A DNA stretch of 64,000 bases from Calditrichota bacterium. Lineage in GTDB: Bacteria > Zhuqueibacterota > Zhuqueibacteria > Zhuqueibacterales > Geothermadaptataceae. The position numbers were made by a program, and so were the translations under genes. The DNA lies in the NCBI GenBank assembly GCA_008501765.1, contig QQUE01000003.1, positions 62,001 through 126,000 of the forward strand. Direction: 5' to 3'. Each line of letters starts with the position of its first letter. Positions within the stretch are counted from its first letter, which is position 1. The notes under the pieces were generated by a model. The model saw only the letters and a list, made by a program, of their open reading frames with translations. It searched no databases and was not told the DNA's origin. This document shows positions 46,552-56,271 of the stretch, in pieces.

Positions 46552-48591
46552 ATGAATGCATCATTTATCGAACTTGCGCTCAACGTTGAAATGAAACCAA
46601 CGCTGCATGATTTTTTTGATCAAACTATCAAGCCAATTATTTGTAAAACGCAGTTTTCAGCAGGTGTCGTGCTGGCGCAAAATCAGGCCGGTTCCAGTGA
46701 TTCGCCGCTGGAAATCATCTATTCTTTTTCTCAGTCTGATGAGGCAATGAAAATACTAGTGCAGATAACAACTCAGGAGGCGTACCGCACCCAATTTCTT
46801 GAACTTGCAGAACAATCAGAGCCGCAACGGCTTAAATCAATGACCGAAGGTAAGTGGGTATTGACATTGTGCCAGCTTCCCGGTTTTGGCCTGATGATTT
46901 TTATAAATACAATCGATTTAAAAATGGCAGATGAGCTTAATTTCCTTGAGATTATCAATAACAAGATCGCCGGCTTATGTGTGAAAATTCGTAATACAGA
47001 AATACAAAACACAGTACAAAACCAAAGTTCAGATTGCAGTCAGACCGGTTGGTTAAAAAACTTTCCTGATACGGTTTTCCTCGCCGATGAAGTTTTTAAT
47101 ATTACAAATGTATTGTCATCCGGCTTGCCGCTCCCTGAATACTGGAACGCTGTCGAATGGAGATATGCGATCGATGATATTTTTCCTCTCAGTGTGGCAA
47201 CAGCTATTCGGACGAAATGCCAAGATGAGGTTGGTCAATCGATCCCGCAAAAAATTGAATACAATGATCCGGATTCGGATCGATGTTTTGAAGTAAGATT
47301 TTCGAAAATTGCAGACAGTGCACATAAGCACAGCACTCTTTTCACCGTTCGCGACATGACAGAAACACGGCGAAGTCAGGAAGTTTCACCCGCGTCACAT
47401 TCGGAATCGGAACAACTTTTGGCTTCGATATCCTCAATCTTGATCGGCGTCGATGCCAAAGACAATATTAACAGATGGAATAGCACGGCCGAAAAAATAT
47501 TCGGTATTAAAGCTGAAGCTGTATTAAATAAAAAATTCCTCGTCAGCGGCATTAATTGGGATTGGAGTGATATTTTGACGATAGTGAACAGGTGCCGTGA
47601 AAAATCTGAGGTGAGTCAAATCAGTGAAAAAATTCCTTATGTGAAAAATAATGGCGATAATGGATTTTTGGGACTGACCATCTATCCTGTTTTTAACAAC
47701 GAAGATGAACATGGTGGTTACCTTTTGCTGGCTTCGGATTTGACCGAACGAATAGCAATGGAAACGCAACTTGTTCAGGCTCAAAAACTGGAATCCATCG
47801 GCCAGCTCGCCGCTGGCATCGCTCACGAAATAAATACACCAACTCAGTATGTGAGCTACAATGTTGATTTTTTAAAAGATACATTTGAAGATATTACCTG
47901 CTTTTATAACCATTTTAATGAATTTGTTAACAAAAACAAGGCTGAACAAATTATTCAAATTTCGGCACTGACCTCCGAATTTGCTGAGCAGCTCGAGGGC
48001 TTAAAAATGAATATGGAAGAAATTCCTGAGGCTATCGAACAGACACAACAGGGTGTAAAAAATGTAGCGCGAATCGTCAAAGCGATGAAAAATTTTTCGC
48101 ATCCGGGTGGAATCGAGAAGACTTTCGTTAATTTGAATGAAGCGTTGGATAATACCATAACTGTGTCACGAAACGAGTGGAAATACATCTGTGAGTTGCA
48201 GACAGATTTTGATGAATCTCTGCCCATGGCACCCTGCCTGCCAAGCGAACTAAATCAGGTATTTTTGAATATGATCGTGAATGCAGCGCATGCGATTAAT
48301 GAAAAAAATGATGCCGAAAATAGCAACGATGGCCTCATAACGATCAAAACCGGATCGGATGAAAACTATGTAATTATTACAATTAGCGATAACGGCATCG
48401 GGATTCCCGAATATGTGCAGGCAAAAATATACGATCCATTTTTTACCACCAAAGAAGTAGGCAAAGGGACCGGTCAGGGGTTGGCAATTTCGCATCATGT
48501 GATTGTCGAAAAACACGGTGGCAGAATCGAAATGGAGTCGCAACCGGGAATGGGAACGACATTTAAGGTATTTTTGCCGCTTAACGAGTGA
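46552..48591 (+). CDS. Sensor histidine kinase with PAS and uncharacterised N-terminal domain
   Basis: A 679-residue cytoplasmic protein. The first 160 residues look GAF-like but no family can be named. A degenerate second module (about 165-280, ends [12 protein letters not shown]) and a clear PAS (about 290-400, ends LLASDLTER) follow. HisKA is of the HEINTPTQ subtype with His425 (GIAHEINTP), and the ATPase has DNGIGIPE and GTGQGLAIS. Proteins of this subtype often act with HDOD or receiver partners. ATG 46552 is preferred to TTG 46531 because GGAG at 46543-46546 precedes it. The gene follows the hybrid kinase by 156 bases. Confidence 0.9.
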   Translation: MNASFIELALNVEMKPTLHDFFDQTIKPIICKTQFSAGVVLAQNQAGSSDSPLEIIYSFSQSDEAMKILVQITTQEAYRTQFLELAEQSEPQRLKSMTEGKWVLTLCQLPGFGLMIFINTIDLKMADELNFLEIINNKIAGLCVKIRNTEIQNTVQNQSSDCSQTGWLKNFPDTVFLADEVFNITNVLSSGLPLPEYWNAVEWRYAIDDIFPLSVATAIRTKCQDEVGQSIPQKIEYNDPDSDRCFEVRFSKIADSAHKHSTLFTVRDMTETRRSQEVSPASHSESEQLLASISSILIGVDAKDNINRWNSTAEKIFGIKAEAVLNKKFLVSGINWDWSDILTIVNRCREKSEVSQISEKIPYVKNNGDNGFLGLTIYPVFNNEDEHGGYLLLASDLTERIAMETQLVQAQKLESIGQLAAGIAHEINTPTQYVSYNVDFLKDTFEDITCFYNHFNEFVNKNKAEQIIQISALTSEFAEQLEGLKMNMEEIPEAIEQTQQGVKNVARIVKAMKNFSHPGGIEKTFVNLNEALDNTITVSRNEWKYICELQTDFDESLPMAPCLPSELNQVFLNMIVNAAHAINEKNDAENSNDGLITIKTGSDENYVIITISDNGIGIPEYVQAKIYDPFFTTKEVGKGTGQGLAISHHVIVEKHGGRIEMESQPGMGTTFKVFLPLNE

Positions 48592-49006
48592 GTCCCAGAT
48601 TTTATTGATAAATTTCGATATCCAGATTTGCGGTGTCTGGAAAATGAATAATATCCAAATTCATGAAAGAGTATTAATAATCGATAGATTGAACAGACAG
48701 AAGCCATTTTGTAATTTTGGCGATTTTATTAGAAAACGTAGGTGCGACATAAGGAAATTGCACAAATATGTCACGTCATCCCGGTTTTTGCAGCGCAAAA
48801 TCCCGGGATCTAAAAGGAATAACTCGAACAAAGGATTAAATGCTTTGCCAGGGAGATCCCGGCATCCCGTTGGTACTCGAGCTGGGATGATTTGTTTGAT
48901 ATTGATTTTGTGCCAGCATTGAACGCATGTTAAATAAATAATTTGGATTTCCCGGTTGCTCAGATTGCATGGCAGTTAAATATTCTAAATTCGGAAACGG
49001 AATAAT
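48592..49006. other. Gene-free stretch with imperfect inverted repeat
   Basis: About 415 bases without a supported gene. At 48776-48890 TCATCCCGG faces GCTGGGATGA, and the palindrome ATCCCGGGAT and further GATCCCGG words lie between. This is a TCATCCCGG-type intergenic repeat common in bacteria. Confidence 0.5.
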
Positions 49007-50227
49007 ATGGAAGAAAAACGCGTAATTTTCGTTGATGATGACGTTGTTAGTCTGAAAAGCTTACGACGCATGCTCATAAAAATGCCCAATCAGTGGGAAT
49101 TCGAATTTGCAGATAGCGGGGAGAGCGCACTCGATATTCTTAAGAAAGAGCCGTTTGATGTCGTCGTGGCAGACATGCGAATGCCGAAAATGGATGGCGC
49201 ACAACTGTTGACGAAAATAAAAGAGATTTATCCGGGAATGGTTCGCATTATTCTTTCAGGGCATTCAAGCAAGGATATGATTATCGATTCAATTGGGCCC
49301 TGCCATCAGTTTTTGGCCAAACCCTGTCAGTCCGATGTGCTTATCAACACGATTAAAAGAGCCTGTGCTCTGCGGGAACTGCTTGGAGATGAATCGTTGC
49401 AGACTTCGTTGGCAAAACTCGAAGGCATCCCCAGCGTTCCGCAGATTTATGTTGAGCTCAACGCTGAAATAAAATCTCCAACCGCTTCGTTGCGCAAGGT
49501 CAGCCAGATAATTGCCAAAGACATGGGAATGTCTGTCAAGATTTTGCAACTGGTCAACTCGGCATTTTTTGGGCTGCCGCGTCATATTTCAAATATCGAA
49601 CAAGCAGTTAGTTTGCTGGGCATGGAAATCATTAGCGCACTGGTTCTTTCCACGAAAGTTTTCAGCCTTTTTAAAGCGAAAAAAATAGAGCATTTTTCCA
49701 TTGAATGGTTGACGAACCATAATTTCATCGTTGGCAATTTCGCTAAAATAATAGCGCAGGAAGAAGGTTGTTCAAAAAAAATATGCGAACAGGCTTTTCT
49801 TGCAGGATTGCTGCACGATATTGGCAAGCTGATTTTGTGCACCATTCACGGGGAACTCTACGGGGATGCCGTGGCCCATGCAGAAGATGAAGCCATTGAA
49901 ATTACCAAATCAGAGTATAAATTTTTTAACAGTTCCCACGCGGGTATTGGCGCCTATTTGCTGGGATTGTGGGGTTTACCGGATCCGGTCATTGAGGCTA
50001 TCGCATTTCATCACAATCCGGGCCATTGCCTTGGCAGCGAGTTTAGTCCCCTTGCGGCAGTGCATGCTGCGGATGTGCTCTATTATAATTTAAATCCAAC
50101 AACAAAAAAAGTTCAGAAAATGGGATTTGACAAAACATTTTTAGAAAATCTGGATGTATGGAATAAGGTCGATGTCTGGCGAGAATTGTGTCAGAATTTA
50201 AGTGCGACCGGAGAAAAGAATGAATAG
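49007..50227 (+). CDS. Receiver-HDOD response regulator
   Basis: A 406-residue protein. A receiver domain (about 4-120, phospho-acceptor Asp56 in VADMRMPKMDG; K-P at LAKPCQ) is followed by an HDOD domain (about 130-330), seen in MSVKILQLVNSAFFGLPRHI and LLHDIGKLILCTI. HDOD proteins are non-enzymatic or weakly enzymatic relatives of HD phosphohydrolases that often link to chemotaxis, c-di-GMP or stress outputs. The gene overlaps the next by 8 bases and follows the kinases on the same strand, so the kinases may phosphorylate it. Confidence 0.92.
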   Translation: MEEKRVIFVDDDVVSLKSLRRMLIKMPNQWEFEFADSGESALDILKKEPFDVVVADMRMPKMDGAQLLTKIKEIYPGMVRIILSGHSSKDMIIDSIGPCHQFLAKPCQSDVLINTIKRACALRELLGDESLQTSLAKLEGIPSVPQIYVELNAEIKSPTASLRKVSQIIAKDMGMSVKILQLVNSAFFGLPRHISNIEQAVSLLGMEIISALVLSTKVFSLFKAKKIEHFSIEWLTNHNFIVGNFAKIIAQEEGCSKKICEQAFLAGLLHDIGKLILCTIHGELYGDAVAHAEDEAIEITKSEYKFFNSSHAGIGAYLLGLWGLPDPVIEAIAFHHNPGHCLGSEFSPLAAVHAADVLYYNLNPTTKKVQKMGFDKTFLENLDVWNKVDVWRELCQNLSATGEKNE

Positions 50228-51368
50228 AAAAGTACTTTTTGTTGACGATGATGAATTGATGTTGGATTCCTATAAACGCCGTTTTGCAAAAAAGTTTGAT
50301 CTTTCCCTGGCCAATGATGGCAAGCAAGGCCTGGAAGTGCTGCAAAAAAAATATCCGTTTGCGGTTATTATTTCAGACTTTAGAATGCCAAAGATGGACG
50401 GAGTTGCGTTTTTGGCCCAGGCGCAAAAAATGACGCAGGATACAACACGAATTATGCTAACCGGACAAGCCGGTTTTCAGGATACGGTCAATGCTGTCAA
50501 TGAGGGGAATATATTTCGATTTCTGACAAAACCGTGCCAGCCTGAACTCCTCGAAAATGCTGTGGAAGCAGGGATTGAACAGTTCCGCTTAATCAATGCC
50601 GAGCGAGAGCTGCTGGAGAATACGCTGACAGGATGCATTAAAATGTTCTCGGAAGTTTTAAGCTTGTCCCAACCTGATGCCTTTAGCCGTGCTTCCCGGT
50701 TGCGCCATTATATAAATCTGATGGCTTCCCATTTGGAACTGGAAAATAAATGGCAGTATAAACTGGCCGCTGTTTTGTCGCAAATCGGTTTTATTTCGCT
50801 GCCAACGGATTTGTTAAAAAAGTTGAACGAACATGTGGATTTGACCGCAACAGAAGAAAAAATGGTTGCAGGAATCCCTGAAATAGCCTATTCATTGATT
50901 AAAAAAATACCACGGCTTGAGGCCATCGCGGAAATGGTGAGAATCCAAAAATTAACATTTAATGAATCACAAGAATATACCAGAAAAAAAGATGGACACA
51001 CCATTGCCCTCGGCGCTCAACTTTTGAAAATAGCTATCGATTATGATGCCGAAATTATGAAAGGGGCGGCGCGACAGGAAGCACGAACTATACTCAATAG
51101 CAAAAAAGCTGATTATAATCCCGAGTTTCTCGATGCGCTGCAATACATTGGTGTAGGCAATGAAAGCCTGGTCACGAAATCGATAACGGCAGATGAACTG
51201 CAGATTGATATGGTTTTGGATGAAAACATAATTGCCAATAACGGGCATATTCTCGTTTCACGTGGTCAAGTTGTTACTGAGGCTGTATTGCGACGGGTTG
51301 AAAATTTCTCAAGCGGCATGGCTCTTGCGGAGCCATTGCGGGTAAAATGCCATAGTAAATCGCTATAA
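50220..51368 (+). CDS. Receiver fused to a degenerate HD-GYP-like domain
   Basis: A 382-residue protein. The receiver (about 3-120) has Asp53 in SDFRMPKMDG and the K-P pair in LTKPCQ. The rest (about 135-375) follows the order of RpfG-type HD-GYP proteins, but the metal HD pair is lost: the segment LSQIG stands where LHDIG is expected, and no GYP motif is seen. The final part (ELQIDMVLDENI and GHILVSRGQVV) resembles the tail often seen after such domains. It may be a regulatory pseudo-phosphodiesterase. ATG 50220 is assigned because GGAGA lies upstream; it overlaps the previous gene's stop. Confidence 0.85.
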   Translation: MNRKVLFVDDDELMLDSYKRRFAKKFDLSLANDGKQGLEVLQKKYPFAVIISDFRMPKMDGVAFLAQAQKMTQDTTRIMLTGQAGFQDTVNAVNEGNIFRFLTKPCQPELLENAVEAGIEQFRLINAERELLENTLTGCIKMFSEVLSLSQPDAFSRASRLRHYINLMASHLELENKWQYKLAAVLSQIGFISLPTDLLKKLNEHVDLTATEEKMVAGIPEIAYSLIKKIPRLEAIAEMVRIQKLTFNESQEYTRKKDGHTIALGAQLLKIAIDYDAEIMKGAARQEARTILNSKKADYNPEFLDALQYIGVGNESLVTKSITADELQIDMVLDENIIANNGHILVSRGQVVTEAVLRRVENFSSGMALAEPLRVKCHSKSL

Positions 51369-51575
51369 ATCCGGTTCAGCAGTTATACATAATAATTTAT
51401 TTCATCATCAAATCCTCACACCGCATTAGTCTTGTTAGAATTTTCCTATCCTTGTTGTTTTAAAGTTCTTGCCAAAGTTGCATTTTTCAGTCATTTGGCT
51501 TAGATTGCAGCGCGCTGAAAAATACAATAAATTCAGCGTCCAACTTTAATTTTCCGCATAAATATTGAAGGCAAC

Positions 51576-52292
51576 GTGGATCTGTCAATAATTATCCCGA
51601 CACTCAATGAAAGTTCAAAAATCAGCGCTGATATTCAATCAGCAGCCCGATATTTAAGCGAAGAAAATCTGTTGGCAGAAATAATAATAGTTGATGACGG
51701 CAGTACCGATGATACCTGTGAAATCGCTAAAAATGCACCTGTTGAGCAGCCCGTCGAATTGCGGATTTTTCAATCGACACAGCATCATGGGAAAGGATTT
51801 GCTTTGCGCAAGGGATTCGCACAATCGCGAGGCACATACGCCATGTTTGCCGATAGCGGCAGCAACGTCCCCTGGCATTTTATTGGAACAGGTTTGCAAT
51901 TGATTAAATCCGGGGAGTGCGATATTGTGCATGGTTCGCGCCATTTGCCGGAGAGTGAAATATCAAAGGATCAGACGTGGAAAAGAAAATTGACCTCGCG
52001 GATTTTCCGGATTCTCATGCGCCGGACTATGGGTATTCCGGCAGTATTTTCAGATACACAGTGCGGATTTAAAATATACCGTGACGTGGTGGCCAAAGAG
52101 CTGTACTCCGAGGCTGTTTCGAATGGTTTTATGATCGATATTGAGATTATCAGGTTGGCCTTGCGGCGATCTTTTCGTATTCGTGAAATTCCAATCGAGT
52201 GGCACTGTGATTCGGATAGCCGTCTGTCGTTAAGGACCAATTTTTTAAATATTTATCGTGAGTGGCGACTATTGAGAAAACAATTTAAATAG
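51576..52292 (+). CDS. Family 2 glycosyltransferase (dolichyl-phosphate glucosyltransferase/DPM1-like)
   Basis: A 238-residue soluble enzyme. SIIIPTLNESSKI, VDDGSTDDT, GKGFALRKGF and DTQCGFKIY are the hallmark segments of GT2 enzymes that move glucose or mannose onto polyprenyl phosphate. The usual D-A-D metal motif is altered: the local sequence reads FADSGSN. No transmembrane anchor is present. GTG 51576 has GAAGG upstream. It may supply lipid-linked sugar to the TIGR03663-type protein, by inference. Confidence 0.85.
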   Translation: MDLSIIIPTLNESSKISADIQSAARYLSEENLLAEIIIVDDGSTDDTCEIAKNAPVEQPVELRIFQSTQHHGKGFALRKGFAQSRGTYAMFADSGSNVPWHFIGTGLQLIKSGECDIVHGSRHLPESEISKDQTWKRKLTSRIFRILMRRTMGIPAVFSDTQCGFKIYRDVVAKELYSEAVSNGFMIDIEIIRLALRRSFRIREIPIEWHCDSDSRLSLRTNFLNIYREWRLLRKQFK

Positions 52293-52407
52293 ACTAACTT
52301 ATTGTTTCTGCGCGCTAGTTTAAAACTATGCGCTTCCAGCGCAAGACTTTCCGTTACTGCCATAAAAAATAAAGATGCAATGCAAATATTGAATTGAAGA
52401 AACTTCA

Positions 52408-52494
52408 GCCACTGATTTACACTGATTGAACACAGATTTTATCGGGTTTAAAAAATCCGTGTTTCATCGGTGTTAATCTGTGGCCAATAAAAGC
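52408..52494. repeat. Long inverted repeat (GCCACTGAT...ATCTGTGGC type)
   Basis: Arms of about 35 bases, GCCACTGATTTACACTGATT and on, versus the complement ending AATCTGTGGC. About 28 of 35 bases pair, with a loop of about 17 bases. One arm also matches the repeat at 15915-15951. It lies in the gap between the convergent glycosyltransferase and ApbE genes, which otherwise holds no gene. Confidence 0.65.
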
Positions 52495-52633
52495 ATTTCC
52501 TGTTTGGCGTAGGCGCTGGGCGAAAGATCATTTTAATGACCAATTGAAAAAGATGGCTTACAAATTATGAAAATTTAATGCTTGAATAATGGACTTTCAG
52601 TCCTGGCCAAACCTATGCACTTGCAGTGCTGGT

Positions 52634-53575
52634 TTAGTTGAAATAATTACCGAATTTTTCAGTCTTCTCCTCTTTGAGAATCAGTGCGCTGATCTCTTTC
52701 TGGTCTTCACAAACTCGCTTGATTTCATCGGAATCCAAAATGAGAAATGCCGTCGAAAGGGCATCGGAGAGCGCCGCATTTGGTGCAACAACCCAGGATG
52801 CTGATTTTGCTGCAACAGGTTGCAATGTACGCAAGTCGAGGATGTGTTCGCCTTTCAATAGTCCGGAGCCGCTGATTGACGCATTTTTTAAACAGATTTT
52901 ATCAAGCGTAGACGGCCCATTTCCAGGAGGAATCAGGGAGACTGGCCAGCCTTCCGATTGGAAAGACGGCGCCCCCAATGCGAAAATCGAACTTTGCCCG
53001 CCATGAATGAAAGCTGAGTGAATATCCCATTCCTGCAATAGCTCACTCATTTTGTCGACGGCGAATCCTTTACCAATTCCGCCCAAATCAAGTTCGACTT
53101 TGTGACCGGATATTTTTCTTACGGCAAACCGTTTTGAATCGAGTTCAAAGTGCTTCTTGCCTAAAGTGTGTGCCAATCTCTCGATTTCATCGTAAACAAG
53201 CGGAATCCCCTCTTTGTATTTTTTTCGCCATTTATCAACAAGTGCCCCGGCCGTGATGTCAAAACATCCCTGCGTCAGCAGAAAGATGTCAGTGCTAATT
53301 TGCAGGCATTCGAACGTCTCAGGGCTGACGATGGTCTCCTGGCCCATTTCGAGTTTATTGATGCGGTTCACATCGCTGTTCTCGATGAATCGGCTGAGGT
53401 CAATTTCTAACAGGTCGAGTAATTTGAAAGCTTCAAACGCAGCATATTGTGATTTCTCTTTATCGCTGTCTTCAATGAATATTTCAAAAATCGTCGCCAT
53501 AGCTTTGTGCGCAAAACAGTGGATATTGGGCTTCTGCCGCCAATGACGGAATAGTTCGTTAGTTCGCTGATCCAA
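52634..53575 (-). CDS. apbE: FAD:protein FMN transferase (ApbE family)
   Basis: A 313-residue enzyme that attaches FMN covalently to Thr/Ser of partner flavoproteins (such as RnfG or NqrC-like proteins). Landmarks are AMATIFEI near the start, CFDITAGALVDKW, the FAD-binding DLGGIGKGFAVDK, HILDLRT (for HIIDPRTG), and SDALSTAFL. ApbE proteins are usually exported, yet no signal peptide or lipobox is visible; the start TTG 53575 may be wrong or the protein may act in the cytoplasm. An inner ATG at 53500 also fits the family's core. No flavoprotein target is in the window. Confidence 0.88.
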   Translation of the reverse strand: MDQRTNELFRHWRQKPNIHCFAHKAMATIFEIFIEDSDKEKSQYAAFEAFKLLDLLEIDLSRFIENSDVNRINKLEMGQETIVSPETFECLQISTDIFLLTQGCFDITAGALVDKWRKKYKEGIPLVYDEIERLAHTLGKKHFELDSKRFAVRKISGHKVELDLGGIGKGFAVDKMSELLQEWDIHSAFIHGGQSSIFALGAPSFQSEGWPVSLIPPGNGPSTLDKICLKNASISGSGLLKGEHILDLRTLQPVAAKSASWVVAPNAALSDALSTAFLILDSDEIKRVCEDQKEISALILKEEKTEKFGNYFN

Positions 53576-53798
53576 AATAAAATTCCAGAGACAAAGTAAG
53601 CTCGCGATTTCGAGTGGTTGGAATCATAGAATTGTATAAAACGAAATTTACAATTCCATCTGCACCAGTTAATTGGACTTTTTTACGAAGAAGTATACAT
53701 TCCGATCAATTCCGCTGGCGAGAGAAAAATAGAAAAATAAACCGCGACTTTATTGGTGAAAGTGCAAAAGTCCAGGGGTGGCCCCCCGGACGAAAATT

Positions 53799-54491
53799 TT
53801 ATTTAAACATCTTGCCCGGCATCATGCGGTTTTGCATTGGATTTTGCATTTCGCGAATCTTTGCACCCTTGGGAAGGGTTACTTTGGCTTTTGGAATCGG
53901 GACGTTAAATTTGGCACTGACAGCTTCCGAATTCATTTTCATGTTTCCAAGGCCGGCTTCTATTTTGAAAGCCACCCCATTCCAAATCCAGGTTTTTGAA
54001 TAGGCTGCTTTGATTTCCCAGACTTCGCATAGCTTGCCGAGTAATTTTTCCATGCCGATTTTTTTTCCGCCCATATCTTCCATCATTTTTTTGCCAACAT
54101 CGGTCAAATCCTGATTTTTTGCATTTTTTTGCAGCTCCTGAAACAGGGGAGTTGCCATTTTTGTGCCCGTGTTGGTGTCAAGATCGATGTTGTAAGTCCA
54201 TTCTCCATCGAGTAAAGTAAGCGTGTTGGTTTTTTGCGTCATGCCCATCATCGACATAACTGTTTTGGTATACTTTGCTTCCAACATGCCCCAGTTATCA
54301 AAATAAACAATTTCTTTACCGCTGTTCACGCCGGTGAGTTTGTACTCAATTATCCCGGATTTGATTTTGTAGCGTTTCATCATCGGCTTCAAAGGATGGC
54401 TTGAATTTGGAGACACAGGAGCGCTTGAATTGGCCCCCACCAGAAAAAGAGCCGCGACTAATGAGATTGTGAGAAAGCTGATTTTTCGCAC
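53799..54491 (-). CDS. Exported protein of unknown function (lipoprotein-carrier-like fold possible)
   Basis: A 230-residue protein with a signal peptide (about 1-24, cut near GANSS). The body has strand-rich repeats with many Met and Lys residues (LTLLDGEWTYNIDLDTNTG, CEVWEIKAAYSKTWIWNGV), which recall LolA/LolB-type or DUF4412-like beta sheets, but no family can be fixed. GGAAGC precedes the ATG. It stands alone between the ApbE gene and the secreted sorting-domain protein. Confidence 0.6.
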   Translation of the reverse strand: MRKISFLTISLVAALFLVGANSSAPVSPNSSHPLKPMMKRYKIKSGIIEYKLTGVNSGKEIVYFDNWGMLEAKYTKTVMSMMGMTQKTNTLTLLDGEWTYNIDLDTNTGTKMATPLFQELQKNAKNQDLTDVGKKMMEDMGGKKIGMEKLLGKLCEVWEIKAAYSKTWIWNGVAFKIEAGLGNMKMNSEAVSAKFNVPIPKAKVTLPKGAKIREMQNPMQNRMMPGKMFK

Positions 54492-54662
54492 GGTGCTTCC
54501 TTTCTTTTAAATTAGATTGTAAAATTGTTCCCTTAAAATGAAGGTATGAAATTCATATTTAAATTTCAACGCGTGTGATCGCACATTTGTTCATGCAATG
54601 GTCAAGCAAAATAATGAAGCAGAAGTAGACCAGGGGATGCCCCCTGATCAATTTATGCAAAC

Positions 54663-55790
54663 TTAATGCAGCAGTAACATTTTTTTGCTTTGGGTTGCAC
54701 TGCCAGACATGAGTCTGTAAATATAAAGGCCTGCCGCAACTTTATCCCCGTTAAAATTTGTTGCATCCCAGGTCATTTTGTGATGACCCGCGGCTAATTC
54801 ACTATTTATGAGAGTTTGAATTTTTTGGCCGAGCAGGGTATAAATATCTAATTGAACCCGCTCATTCTTTGCCAATTCAAATGCAATGGTCGTTTCCGGA
54901 TTGAACGGATTTGGATAATTCTGCAGCAGATTAAATTCCTGTGGCAGCTCTACAGCCTCGCTCACAGCAGTGATTGGCATCACTGCATCAAGGCGGCCCC
55001 AGCCCCAGGCATCGGTGAAGTTCGGGTCTGTTTCGCCAGGTTGACTTTCCACATAAGCAACTTCCCAAAGTCCCTTGGTCCACCAACGATATTCGATATT
55101 TGAAATTGAGTTAGACTGCACAATGATACCATTGGCAACAGTGGTTTGAGTTGATTTTGAATCGACACGCATTCTCAAACATTCAAAATCGCCCATAGGC
55201 AGTCGAACAGTACCCCAGGCATCAATAGTATTCGTCGCGGTATCCGCATCAACTACGTAGTACAAACCGGGAATTGTAACAGTTGTATCGGCAGAAGCCG
55301 TTAGCCACGTATCACCAAATTGCAGCGGGAGACCAGCAATAGTATCATTTGAAACGGTCACAAAGCTTGTATCAAAACCACCCAGAGAAACATAAAAACT
55401 ATCGCCTAAATTAAGTGCATAGTTCGTTGTAATATTATAAAAATTATAGAAACTGCCATCAATTGTGTCTGGTGGTAAAATTTCCTGAACCAAATTAGCG
55501 TCGGGAAAAACATTTGCTTCAGGTGTGCCCTGTGGTGAGTAAAATCGGAGAACTGTGGGTATAGGCGTTATAAAATTTCTGGCTCGAAAATCCCAAACCT
55601 GGTTCCCACCGGCTGATCCGGAATCGAAGTTATAATTTCCCTCTTCCTCCAGGAGTATAGTTTCCTGATTGCCGCGAATACTTAATAGATCTGTGGCTGT
55701 AATTGTGATTTGGGCTAAAACAGAATTCGTGACAAGCGCGGATAGCCATAAAATGGCGGGTAAAGATACTTTTTGTAGCATTTTTTTCAT
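54663..55790 (-). CDS. Secreted protein with type IX (Por) C-terminal sorting domain
   Basis: A 375-residue protein with a signal peptide (about 1-27) and a C-terminal sorting domain of about 85 residues containing LLQNYPNPFNPETTIAFEL, DIYTLLGQKI and the closing LYIYRLMSG, then KKMLLLH. Substrates with this domain cross the outer membrane through the Por system and are often processed at the cell surface. The N-terminal part is beta-rich with no family recognised. The sorting domain is the strongest clue to the lineage of the organism. An oligo-purine RBS lies upstream. Confidence 0.85.
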   Translation of the reverse strand: MKKMLQKVSLPAILWLSALVTNSVLAQITITATDLLSIRGNQETILLEEEGNYNFDSGSAGGNQVWDFRARNFITPIPTVLRFYSPQGTPEANVFPDANLVQEILPPDTIDGSFYNFYNITTNYALNLGDSFYVSLGGFDTSFVTVSNDTIAGLPLQFGDTWLTASADTTVTIPGLYYVVDADTATNTIDAWGTVRLPMGDFECLRMRVDSKSTQTTVANGIIVQSNSISNIEYRWWTKGLWEVAYVESQPGETDPNFTDAWGWGRLDAVMPITAVSEAVELPQEFNLLQNYPNPFNPETTIAFELAKNERVQLDIYTLLGQKIQTLINSELAAGHHKMTWDATNFNGDKVAAGLYIYRLMSGSATQSKKMLLLH

Positions 55791-56271
55791 GGTTTCCCTC
55801 GTTGTTAGATTAGTGGTATTTATATAAGAATAAAGTTTTTCTTAATTAAAGTCAATAAACAAGATGCATCTATCTGTGATACAGGCAAAATACTATCAAA
55901 GCTAATTTTTATTTTTGAGTTGAGAATGGTGAAATTAATCGGATAAGCGGTGCTTTTTTAATAAATCTAAAAAGACGGATGTTTCAGGGAGATGGGATTG
56001 GCTCTGTTTAAGTAACAAGTTGAATTATAGCCTGATATAATTCTCTCATAAAGGCACAAAGAATGACTTAAAGATATTAAAAATAACACTCTGTGAGCTC
56101 CGTGGCTTTGTGAGAGTTGTTGCCTGAATAATATTTCATTCCAAACAGTTGGATAATTCATACCGTTTCTTTAACAGAGCGATAGGATTTTAATTGAAGC
56201 AAAAAAAAGCTCCGGTACAAGACCGGAGCTCATGGGGAATAATTCACTCACACGATCGTTTTCCAATTCAG
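55791..56271. other. Gene-free stretch
   Basis: About 480 AT-rich bases between two minus-strand genes, containing the terminator at 56200-56230 and presumably the promoter of the sorting-domain protein. No gene seen. Confidence 0.5.
56200..56230 (-). terminator. Rho-independent terminator of the rhodanese gene
   Basis: On the minus strand AGCTCCGGT, loop CTTGT, ACCGGAGCT is followed by a run of eight T. It lies about 40 bases after the rhodanese stop codon. Confidence 0.85.
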
